Shown: positions 56,450 through 64,000 of the stretch, piece after piece
Layout: each line of letters starts with the position of its first letter
Position numbering within the stretch: the first letter of the stretch is position 1
Origin: Culex pipiens pallens
Taxonomy: Eukaryota > Arthropoda > Insecta > Diptera > Culicidae
Assembly (NCBI RefSeq): GCF_016801865.2
Contig: NC_068938.1
Location: forward strand, 81,852,886 to 81,916,885
DNA length: 64,000 bases
Direction of reading: 5' to 3'
The notes under the pieces: model-generated
Seen by the model: the letters and a program-made list of their open reading frames with translations, nothing else
The model's database searches: none
Told to the model about the DNA's origin: nothing
Made by a program: the position numbers and the translations under genes

Positions 56450-57162
56450 TAGCGTGGTTCACGTTTCTATGAAAAAGACAAAAGTTGTTATTTTGTCTTG
56501 CATCAACCGGAATTTCGTTCTTTTATGTCCCCAGAAGCACTCCTGAAAATTTGAGCCCATTTGGTAAGGTCTAGGAGCTCCAGTTTTAATTTGAAATTTA
56601 TATGGGATTTTGATTTATTTTCCATGGGAAACTATCTTTTTTTACATTGTATTAGGATTTTTTTTTTATAAATCGATGAAATGACTTGATTATTATAGTA
56701 GGAGATAGGTTTTGAACTGGGGAACAACTTTGTAGAACATACCAACATGCTAGGAAGTGACCCTTTAAAAATACAGATACTTTTAGATGGTGGCTTTTGA
56801 AGGGGCTTTACTTCAAAAGCCACCATCTAAAAGTATCTGTATCTTTAAAGGGTCACTTCCTAGCATGTTGGTATGTTCTACAAAGTTGTTCCCCAGTTCA
56901 AAACCTATCTCCTACTATAATAATCAAGTCATTTCATCGATTTATAAAAAAAAATCCTAATACAATGTAAAAAAAGATAGTTTCCCATGGAAAATAAATC
57001 AAAATCCCATATAAATTTCAAATTAAAACTGGAGCTCCTAGACCTTACCAAATGGGCTCAAATTTTCAGGAGTGCTTCTGGGGACATAAAAGAACGAAAT
57101 TCCGGTTGATGCAAGACAAAATAACAACTTTTGTCTTTTTCATAGAAACGTGAACCACGCTA
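56450..57162. mobile_element. 713-bp near-perfect fold-back element
   Basis: Two ~352-bp arms are inverted and almost identical; I see about one mismatch (AAAAATACAG versus CTGTATCTTTA) and a loop of about 9 bp around 56807. The ends are TAGCGTGGTTCACG and its complement. A perfect 8-bp duplication CCCTACAG flanks it (56442-56449 and 57163-57170). There is no coding sequence. Any transcript through it would form a very long double-stranded hairpin. Confidence 0.93.
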
Positions 57163-57192
57163 CCCTACAGTCACCTTGGGCTGTGTGGTTCA

Positions 57193-57535
57193 TGTCGTGA
57201 TCGGGAACTTTCTTTTATAATAAAAACACATGTATTTTGCAATTAACAAACAACACGTCTTATTCCACACAAATGAACCACAAAACTGATTTGACAATCT
57301 TCATTCTCTCTTTCGCCGGCCGCGCGCATCTCGTTGTTTTCTCGCTCGTTGTTCTCTCTCGCTAGCCCGCTCTCGCACTCAATCCGCAATCTGTCTGCTA
57401 ACAAGGCAATATTCATGAAGGTGCGCACTTTTTGTTGCGCTCTTAAATCTTTTTTTATGAATTATATCAATCTTATAATAAATACTCATTTAATAATTTA
57501 TTACATATTCAATCCTGCAACCCATAATCCCAACA
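57193..57535 (+). repeat. Direct repeat / LTR-like copy 2
   Basis: Begins TGTCGTGATCGGGAAC and ends ATCCCAACA. It is about 65 bp longer than copy 1 because of an internal segment near 57375-57440. Only ~20 bp plus the fold-back separates the two copies, so they are not simply the ends of one intact retrotransposon. Confidence 0.65.
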
Positions 57536-57980
57536 CTTCACTTCATTATTCACTTTATTTTATATGAAAAAGTGTGCAAAAATGTTTATCAGAAGACAAA
57601 AAATATTAATTTTATTATTTAATTGAAGTAAAGTTTTTCACTAGCCTTAAAATGTCTCACGGTTTGATACGGTACAGCAATCTGCAAGTTTAATTAATTC
57701 TTGGAAATGTTTTATCAACGACGGTTCGTCGCTTATCAGAGTAGCGCTGCGTTGAACGGGCTGTTGATAAAATTAGCATTAGTTTTAGCATGAAAGCTTA
57801 ACCGTTCGGATTGGTCTAACTTTGATTGATTGAAATCAAGTTTTTTGTTTTGCTTGAAAGTTTTTAACCCCGCTTTGAGGAAAATTGTTGCATTTCGAGC
57901 TTGTTATGGATGTAAGGGAACATATTTTTAATGCTAAGCAATAATTATTTTTTTTATTTTGTTCAATTATTTATTATTAT
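57536..57980. other. AT-rich intergenic DNA
   Basis: No gene, RNA or element end is recognised. Confidence 0.4.
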
Positions 57981-58190
57981 GGCGAGCAGTCGTGGCTGAA
58001 TTGTAAGCGGATGGTCCTGGGTTCGATTCCAATCTGCTCCCAACGAGAAAGTTGTGAACTCATTGAATTCTGAAATGATTGAAATACATGAGTTCCCGGC
58101 GGGTTTCGATCCCTTGTCCTTTATAAAGATAAAGTTGAATCCAAGAATTGGAAAAGCATTACAAGTTGAATGCAAAACTCCTAGGTGCAT
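57981..58190 (+). mobile_element. tRNA-like SINE fragment (family C)
   Basis: GCGAGCAGTCGTGGCTGAAT resembles an acceptor plus box A, and GGGTTCGATTCC is a box B. CTGCTCCC then closes the acceptor. The anticodon arm is largely missing, so this is a SINE head or tRNA pseudogene rather than a tRNA gene. The following body is not assigned. Confidence 0.6.
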
Positions 58191-58334
58191 TTAAAATTGA
58201 ATCTTCATGACAATTGAACATTTTATTTCCATTGAGAGCTTTTCAATTGAACACATACGAAGAATAAAAACTGTCAAAACCCGAGCGAAACTTACTTGAG
58301 GATACCGTGGAGACTGTCCCTTATCTTCTTAAAA

Positions 58335-59009
58335 ATGAGGTCAGTGCAGGATGTGCCGAACCTGTTTTGGCGCTGCGACGGATGTATGAAGGCCATGGAA
58401 ACCCCCGAGTACCGCACTGCGTTCCGGGCCCTCTGCGAAGCTTTCCGCACTGTCTCTGAAACCCAGACGAAGGCTATCGAAGAGGTCAAAGCTGAACTGG
58501 CCGAAACCAACGAAAAGATTGACCAGTTGATGTCCAAGCTTCCTGACCCGAAGGTTGAACCGACTTGGCCATCTAACAAAAGACGGCGTAGCTCTTCCTC
58601 GTCCGTGAAGCCAGAGGTTCCCAAGGCTTCGGTTGGTCGCAAGGTGATGAAGTCCGCGGTGCCAATCTTACCCACCACCGATGGTCACGACGACATGGTG
58701 TGGATCTGGTTGTCGAGCTTTCCGCCCACCGTAACGGAAGATGACATTCGCGTAATGGTCCGTGAGTGTCTCTCGTTTGATGACGATGAGATAATCGACG
58801 TGAAGATGCTGGTGAAGAAGGACGCGGACATCAGCAAATTACGTGCCGTTTCCTTCAAAGTTGGAGTCGATCTGAAGCACGAAGAGACGGCATTGGACGG
58901 TGACAACTGGCCTGCCGGCGTTTCGTTCCGCGAGTTCATCTTTTACGACCGTAAGACGTCCGGTGACGATCAAAGTTCGGGGTTCGTCAAAAACCGTCGA
59001 GTGGAGTAA
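58335..59009 (+). CDS. Non-LTR retrotransposon ORF1 protein
   Basis: 224 residues from this Met; an in-frame Met at 58296 would add 13. It begins with FWRCDGCMKAM, a short Cys-containing patch that could be a degenerate zinc-binding site. A predicted coiled-coil segment (VSETQTKAIEEVKAELAETN) follows, then a basic Ser-rich linker (KRRRSSSSS) and a globular C-terminal part. ORF1 proteins of this kind bind RNA and package the element transcript; here that role is inferred from position. There are no CCHC knuckles. It is separated from ORF2 by 167 nt. Confidence 0.8.
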   Translation: MRSVQDVPNLFWRCDGCMKAMETPEYRTAFRALCEAFRTVSETQTKAIEEVKAELAETNEKIDQLMSKLPDPKVEPTWPSNKRRRSSSSSVKPEVPKASVGRKVMKSAVPILPTTDGHDDMVWIWLSSFPPTVTEDDIRVMVRECLSFDDDEIIDVKMLVKKDADISKLRAVSFKVGVDLKHEETALDGDNWPAGVSFREFIFYDRKTSGDDQSSGFVKNRRVE

Positions 59010-59148
59010 ACTACCTTCAGTCAGCGTGGGAGTTTGGGGGCTCTCAGTCCAGGATCCCTCAAGAAGCACCGGGCGGAGTAAGCGGCGTTCGGTCAGCGTG
59101 GGATTGTGGGAATTCTCCAAATGTATCGCCAGTACGCGCCAGCTTCGC

Positions 59149-59950
59149 TGACCCGGGACGCACGTCTACATGCTACATGGAAGATCCCCGCCTCTCCGTC
59201 ACGGTCGTGCCACCGCATTCCCGCAATTACGCCTTTTGTACGAGCCATCCAAGTCGTCCCGGCCCCGTGTTCGGTCCAAGGCGTGGGGTCTTCCAAAATC
59301 GATCCGTAGGCAAGTACCCGTATGCCGAAAATGATCTCGTCTCGCTCCCTGATGCCCGCTTAACTTCCAGCAACGTTTCAACAAACGAGTCGATTCGTCA
59401 GGATTCCGCGTATCGCAGTCAGGATGCAGCTTCTCAACAGTCGAATGACAACGCTGACCCGGGACGCCCGCCTACATGCTACATGGAAGATCTCCGCCTC
59501 TCCGTCACGGTCGTGCCACCGCATTCCCGCAATTACGCCTTTTGTACGAGCCATCCAAGTCGTCCCGGCCCCGTGTTCGGTCCAAGGCGTGGGGTCTTCC
59601 AAAATCACCTCGTAGGCAAGTACCCGTATGCTGAAAATGATCTCGTCTCGCTCCCTGATGCCCACTTAACTTCCAGCAACGTTTCAACAAACGAGTCGCT
59701 TCGTCAGGATTCCGCGTATCGCAGTCAGGATGCAGCTTCTCAACAATCGACCGACAATGCTGACCCGGGACGCCCGCCCATCCGCATCATGGAAGACCCC
59801 GACCCTCCCGACACAGTCGTGCCACCGCACTGCTGCGACTCATCACGTTCCGGCCATCAAAGTCGTCCCGGCCCTGTGTTCGGCTCTAGGGAAGGGGTCT
59901 TCCAAACACCAAACGCAGGCAAGTACCAAGCTGCTTTTCAAGTCGGTTAC
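59149..59950 (+). repeat. 306-bp in-frame tandem repeats at start of ORF2
   Basis: ATGGAAGA occurs at 59177, 59483 and 59789, exactly 306 bp apart. The first two units are near-identical over 102 codons; the third is diverged and shorter. As 306 is a multiple of three, the reading frame stays open through all units. Confidence 0.92.
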
Positions 59951-62900
59951 GCGCTGGACCCTGATCCCCGCTTGCTTTCCAGCGACGTTCAGACGACGCC
60001 CGTACACAGCGACGATCCGACGACACCCGTACACCACGACAGTCGACGTTCCAGTACTGGTCAACCCGTTATCTTCGAACCTATCCGTTTCTACTACCAG
60101 AATGTACGGGGTCTGAATACGAAGGTCGACGATTTCTTCCTGTCATGCTGCGACTGTGATCATGACGTAATTCTCCTAACCGAAACCTGGCTTGATGGTC
60201 GAGTCACCTCGGCCCAACTGTTTGGTAACAATTTCTCTGTCTACCATACATACCGGAATCCTGCAAACAGTAAGCGAAAAGTCGGGGGCGGTGTCCTTAT
60301 CGCCGTGCGAAATTCTCTCGATTCTGTTGAATGCGTCCAAGCTGTAGCCGAGAATCTTGAACAGATGTTCGTCACAATTCGCACTCCGAGTAAGAGAATT
60401 TTCGTCGGCTGCTGGTACCTTCCCCCAGAGAAGCGTTTTGAGACCGAGCTGATGGAGAAGCATCTTAGCTGCATCGAAAACATACGTCGTATCGCCGGAC
60501 CGCATGACGTCATTGTTGTTGCAGGTGACTACAACCAAGGAAGCCTAGTCTGGAAGCACCTTTCTGGTAACCGATCCTACGTCGATCCGCAGCTCACGCG
60601 TACTAGAACCGAGAAAGAACGACTCACGCACGGAGTAATGTTAGATGGAATGGCTAACTGCAACATGCATCAATGCAATCTGGTGAAAAACGATCGTAAC
60701 CGCATCCTAGATCTGATATTTGTCAGTGACGACGACTGCACCGTAGTTGCTGCTGCTGACGAGCCACTCGTGCCTCTGGACGCCCCCCATCCAGCGCTGG
60801 TGTTTGACATTGACGCATCTAGGACCGTGTTTGTACAGGTAGACAACAACGACCGGGTATTGAACTACAAACGAACTAACTTCGACGAACTGCAAAGGAC
60901 TCTGGCGGATATTGACTGGACACCTGTTACCTCTGCTATGGACGTAGACACAGCTGTTCGGGAATTTTCAAACCTATTGAATTTTCATCTTGCCCAACAC
61001 ACTCCTCAATTCAGAACTCCGCCTAAACCCGAATGGTCGAACGCTCGTCTTAAACGCCTGAAAAAAGAACGTGCCGCTGCACTGAAAACGTTCACCCTGC
61101 GCCGCTGCCGTATGACGAAACTGGCCTTCAACGCCGCTAGTTCCCGTTACCGCCGATACAATCGTTACAGGTACAACGTCTACATCCGTAAGACCCAATC
61201 GCAGCTGCGGCGAAATCCCAAGAAATTCTGGACTTTTGTAAAATCGAAGTACAAGGAACGTGGCCTTCCTGCAACGATGGCGTTGGGCGATTCGACTGCA
61301 ACTACAAACGACGAGAAATGCGAACTATTTGCCAGACACTTTTCGTCCGTATTCCGGGAGCCCGAAATCATTTCTTCCACTCATCATCTTGACGCTGTTC
61401 CCCGTGATTTGGTCGACATCAACACGTTTGTCATTTCACGTGACATGATAGAGAAGGCGACGAAGAAGTTGAAGTCATCATTCTCACCAGGACCCGACGG
61501 AATCCCTTCTGCTGTTCTCAAGCGCTGTGCAAATCAACTGATTGAGCCACTTTTGGTTATATTTAACCTTTCCTTGCGTCAAGCCACATTTCCAACAGCA
61601 TGGAAGAAATCTTTCATGTTTCCAATTTTCAAGAAAGGTTCAAAGCGTTCCATTGAAAACTATCGAGGGATCACGTCTTTGTGTTCCGGTTCTAAGCTTC
61701 TAGAAATTATCGTCAGCGATGTGATCCTGTTTAACTGTCGAAGTTACGTTGCACCGGAACAACATGGGTTTATGCCGAAGAGATCGGTGAACACTAACCT
61801 GCTCGAGTTTACATCGTTCTGCATTGATAACATTGCCGAGGGACGCCAAGTCGATGCAATCTACACGGACCTGAAAGCTGCTTTTGATCGGATTGACCAC
61901 GATATTGCACTACAAAAGTTCTCCAAACTGGGTTTCTCGCCGATGCTATGCCGTTGGCTTGAATCTTATCTCAAGGGTAGAATCATCCAGGTGAAGATCG
62001 GCGCATCCGTTTCACTGGAATTTACCAACGGCTCCGGCGTGGCTCAGGGGAGCAACCTCGGCCCAATAGTTTTTTCCGGGTTCTTCAACGACGCCAATTT
62101 CCTGTTTAGCGGAAACTGTAAGCTATCCTACGCTGACGACTTCAAGCTGTTCATCCCTATCGACACGTTGGCCGACTGTTACGTGCTACAATCAAGGCTG
62201 GACAAATTCTCGGAGTGGTGCGGGCACAACCGCCTGGAACTCAGCTCCGCAAAATGCTACGTCATATCATTCAACCGGAAACAAAGTCGAGAATTGTTCA
62301 CATTCGATTACCATCTCGGTTCTCACGTGCTGGAACGCCTAGAAGTTGTCAAAGATTTGGGTGTACTTCTTGACCTGAAATTGGATTTTCACCTGCAACT
62401 ATCTTCCGTAATTGACAAAGCCAACCGGAAACTTGGTTTTATGTTCAAGGCTGCTCAAGAATTTGACGATCCGTTATGTCTTAGGACATTGTACTGTGCT
62501 CTTGTGAGATCGCACCTTGAGACGTCAGCAGTTGTCTGGGCACCCTATCACCAGAATTGGATCGATCGCATTGAACGTGTACAAAGGAAATTCGTCTGGT
62601 TTGCTCTGAGACGCCTCCCGTGGAATAATCCTGCTCAGTTACCAAGCTACGAAACTCGGTGCAACCTGCTTGGAATAGAGACGCTCCAAAACCGGCGAAC
62701 AATCTCAAGGGCTGTATTCGCTGCGAAAGTTATTACCTCTGAAATCGACTCCCCTAATCTTCTTTTCCAGTTAAATGCCAGAGTGCAGCCAAGGAATCTA
62801 CGCCCAACCCCTGGATTCCTCTCACGCCCGTTGGTCCGTACGGTTTATGCGGAAAACTCCCCTATTCGTGCGCTGGCCACAGCTTTCAACGAGTTTTACC

Positions 62901-63037
62901 ATCTGTTCGACTTCCACGAACCTGTGAGCCGATTTTTGGAAAGACTTCGAACTGAACTCCGAGATCGTTCTCGTTCATCTCGTCCTGCTGAAAACCCGCA
63001 ACAACGTGCATCAAGAACAAGAAGATCTAGCCGTTAA
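59177..63037 (+). CDS. Non-LTR retrotransposon ORF2: endonuclease-reverse transcriptase
   Basis: 1286 residues, uninterrupted. Residues 1-250 hold three tandem Pro/Ser-rich repeats of 102 residues, unrelated to any domain I know. An apurinic-type endonuclease follows (about 300-545: N309 in YYQNVRGLN, E in LTETWLDG, D in VVAGDYNQ, and a DLIFVSDDD block near the end). The reverse transcriptase (about 750-1060) has PGPDGIPSAVL, a DLKAAFDRIDH block, GVAQGSNLGP and the catalytic YADD at 985-988. A C-terminal region with IERVQRKFVWFALRRLP completes it, with no RNase H. The Met choice is uncertain: each repeat unit supplies a possible start, and only the last two would drop one or two repeats. All catalytic motifs are intact. 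Confidence 0.93.
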   Translation: MEDPRLSVTVVPPHSRNYAFCTSHPSRPGPVFGPRRGVFQNRSVGKYPYAENDLVSLPDARLTSSNVSTNESIRQDSAYRSQDAASQQSNDNADPGRPPTCYMEDLRLSVTVVPPHSRNYAFCTSHPSRPGPVFGPRRGVFQNHLVGKYPYAENDLVSLPDAHLTSSNVSTNESLRQDSAYRSQDAASQQSTDNADPGRPPIRIMEDPDPPDTVVPPHCCDSSRSGHQSRPGPVFGSREGVFQTPNAGKYQAAFQVGYALDPDPRLLSSDVQTTPVHSDDPTTPVHHDSRRSSTGQPVIFEPIRFYYQNVRGLNTKVDDFFLSCCDCDHDVILLTETWLDGRVTSAQLFGNNFSVYHTYRNPANSKRKVGGGVLIAVRNSLDSVECVQAVAENLEQMFVTIRTPSKRIFVGCWYLPPEKRFETELMEKHLSCIENIRRIAGPHDVIVVAGDYNQGSLVWKHLSGNRSYVDPQLTRTRTEKERLTHGVMLDGMANCNMHQCNLVKNDRNRILDLIFVSDDDCTVVAAADEPLVPLDAPHPALVFDIDASRTVFVQVDNNDRVLNYKRTNFDELQRTLADIDWTPVTSAMDVDTAVREFSNLLNFHLAQHTPQFRTPPKPEWSNARLKRLKKERAAALKTFTLRRCRMTKLAFNAASSRYRRYNRYRYNVYIRKTQSQLRRNPKKFWTFVKSKYKERGLPATMALGDSTATTNDEKCELFARHFSSVFREPEIISSTHHLDAVPRDLVDINTFVISRDMIEKATKKLKSSFSPGPDGIPSAVLKRCANQLIEPLLVIFNLSLRQATFPTAWKKSFMFPIFKKGSKRSIENYRGITSLCSGSKLLEIIVSDVILFNCRSYVAPEQHGFMPKRSVNTNLLEFTSFCIDNIAEGRQVDAIYTDLKAAFDRIDHDIALQKFSKLGFSPMLCRWLESYLKGRIIQVKIGASVSLEFTNGSGVAQGSNLGPIVFSGFFNDANFLFSGNCKLSYADDFKLFIPIDTLADCYVLQSRLDKFSEWCGHNRLELSSAKCYVISFNRKQSRELFTFDYHLGSHVLERLEVVKDLGVLLDLKLDFHLQLSSVIDKANRKLGFMFKAAQEFDDPLCLRTLYCALVRSHLETSAVVWAPYHQNWIDRIERVQRKFVWFALRRLPWNNPAQLPSYETRCNLLGIETLQNRRTISRAVFAAKVITSEIDSPNLLFQLNARVQPRNLRPTPGFLSRPLVRTVYAENSPIRALATAFNEFYHLFDFHEPVSRFLERLRTELRDRSRSSRPAENPQQRASRTRRSSR

Positions 63038-63189
63038 ATCATGTTTTGTTTAAATTTATGTTTTGATAACTTGACTATATGTATGTTTGTAAAGTTCTTA
63101 TTAGTTTTAAGCAACCAAACTTCATTGAGACCACCGGGTCAGATGATTTCAAATAAACAAACTACTCAAACTAAAAAAAAAAAAAAAAA

Positions 63190-63541
63190 GTGGAAGATCA
63201 ACAATTCCCGGCTTCCAAATCCGCTATCCTTGTCCTTGGCGTTCGGTGAAGATGGAAGCGGGTGGGTTGAACATCTGGATCATGTGGAATTTATTCTACT
63301 CCCAATCATAATTATCAATTCCTAGAAAACTTGGAATTGGATAATCAACGCAAAAATATGACAAAATCCAGAATTCAATCACCGAAGCGAAGCGAATTTT
63401 GTACATTTTAGAATTGTGTTCCAAAATCACATTAATATTTTTTATTTAGAAAATATGAGATTTTTTTTTGGAAAATTTGTAAAGATTTTTTTTTGATTTC
63501 AATTTATTAAATTTTATTGATTTTTTAATCGCTTGTCACAG
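63190..63541. other. Non-coding DNA before ATM exon
   Basis: AT-rich sequence ending in a pyrimidine-poor but usable acceptor (GCTTGTCACAG) for the exon at 63542. It therefore probably belongs to a 5' UTR intron of the next gene, into which the non-LTR element may also be inserted. Confidence 0.5.
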
Positions 63542-63571
63542 GCCCACCCCGACAACCAAGCCGCCGCCGCA

Positions 63572-64000
63572 ATGTCCTCGCTGGCCGTGCTGGACCGCGA
63601 CCTGTGCTGCATCCTGGCGGAGATGCGCTCGGACAAGGTAACGATGCGCCAGAAGGCGTTCGAGCGGCTGGAGCTGATCCTCACCAACCGCGAGGAGGAC
63701 ATCCTGCGGTACATGGCGGAGCAAAAGTTCGACACCAACTGGCAGGACGTGCTGGAGGCGGCCCATCACGGCGCCGAGAAGCAGAACCGGAAGCTGATTG
63801 ATGGGGGGTCGTCGTCGGCGACTGGAGGAAGTAATGAGGGTAAGAGTTACATCTACATCAAGGTCATCCAGAAGGTGGTCGATTTGGCGATGAATCGGGG
63901 CCAGGCGCAGATCAAGTTTTCGGAGCTGATTCGGCGATCGCTGGACGTGCTGGGGGATCCGGCTATGCTGCAGTACTTTGGGGTATGCTACGTGCAGGTG
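63572..64000 (+). CDS. ATM: Probable ATM kinase, N-terminal part (runs off right edge)
   Basis: 143 codons are visible and open to the window end. ATM is the PI3K-like kinase that signals DNA double-strand breaks. The match is to the N-terminal helical region: LCCILAEMRSDKVTMRQKAF near the start, NWQDVLEA (NW.DV as in ATM N-termini), then YIKVIQKVVDLAMNRGQAQI and IRRSLDVLGD, in the same order and spacing as in other ATM proteins. The kinase domain is far outside the window, so the call rests on this region only. The exon starts at 63542 after an acceptor, with 30 nt of 5' UTR before the ATG; an alternative in-frame upstream start would lie in another exon. A GGTAAGAGT near 63840 is read through, as the sequence after it continues the family match. 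Confidence 0.7.
   Translation, partial: MSSLAVLDRDLCCILAEMRSDKVTMRQKAFERLELILTNREEDILRYMAEQKFDTNWQDVLEAAHHGAEKQNRKLIDGGSSSATGGSNEGKSYIYIKVIQKVVDLAMNRGQAQIKFSELIRRSLDVLGDPAMLQYFGVCYVQV

Larger units (their letters stand above)
58270..63189 (+). mobile_element. Full-length-looking non-LTR retrotransposon
   Basis: Two intact ORFs (58335-59009 and 59177-63037), a 3' UTR with an AATAAA in TTCAAATAAAC, and a poly(A) tract at about 63174-63189. The absence of RNase H after the reverse transcriptase fits the Jockey/CR1 group; the poly(A) tail fits Jockey better than CR1. The 5' boundary is uncertain and no target duplication could be set. Confidence 0.85.

Noticed and set aside
58296..63037. Host two-gene operon
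   Set aside because: ORF order, endonuclease and reverse-transcriptase motifs and the poly(A) tract identify a non-LTR retrotransposon.
1..64000. A new multi-gene biological system
   Set aside because: Every long ORF is either a known host gene or a transposon protein. Adjacent host genes act in unrelated processes, and no unexplained conserved gene cluster is present.

Overview
This is a eukaryotic window, almost certainly from a mosquito and most likely the Culex pipiens group. Intron-containing animal housekeeping genes sit between very large numbers of transposable elements, MITEs, tRNA-derived SINEs and AT-rich satellites. The species call is inference from insect-like proteins and repeat style; no marker was searched. 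There is no prokaryotic gene organisation, CRISPR array or biosynthetic cluster.

Host genes, left to right: importin-13 (minus, 3666-14833, C-terminus beyond the left edge); GTDC1/QTMAN, a tRNA-queuosine mannosyltransferase homologue (plus, 15435-20091), divergent from importin-13 across a ~600 bp presumed bidirectional promoter; RNPS1 (minus, 34657-35741), an exon-junction/splicing factor whose start codon is split by an intron; syntenin-1, two PDZ domains (plus, 41247-42292); PAT1, a decapping/P-body scaffold (plus, 45201-47606, single coding exon); and the N-terminus of a probable ATM kinase (plus, 63572-64000, running off the right edge). A broken RpS14 pseudogene lies in importin-13 intron 1.

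Between the genes the sequence is mostly mobile DNA. The 21-30.7 kb interval is a nest of insertions: a hAT-like element (8-bp target duplication) contains a tRNA-like SINE, which is split by a complete young Ty3/Gypsy-type LTR element with an intact 1459-residue Gag-Pol. The 50.6-55.9 kb interval is a second nest: a probable outer hAT-like element containing another hAT (itself carrying a SINE), a TA-type TIR element with a smaller MITE, and a 367-bp hAT MITE. At 58.3-63.2 kb lies a two-ORF non-LTR retrotransposon with intact reading frames and a tandem duplication at the start of ORF2. One dimeric tRNA-derived SINE family occurs four times, each copy with a clear target duplication. Several fold-back elements are present, including a 713-bp almost perfect hairpin.

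Three long satellites with an 8-bp period occupy introns of importin-13 and GTDC1. There is a 100-base assembly gap at 40878-40977. I see no convincing new multi-gene system. The most unusual signals are the nested insertions, the heterodimeric SINE, the long fold-backs and the 8-bp satellites.
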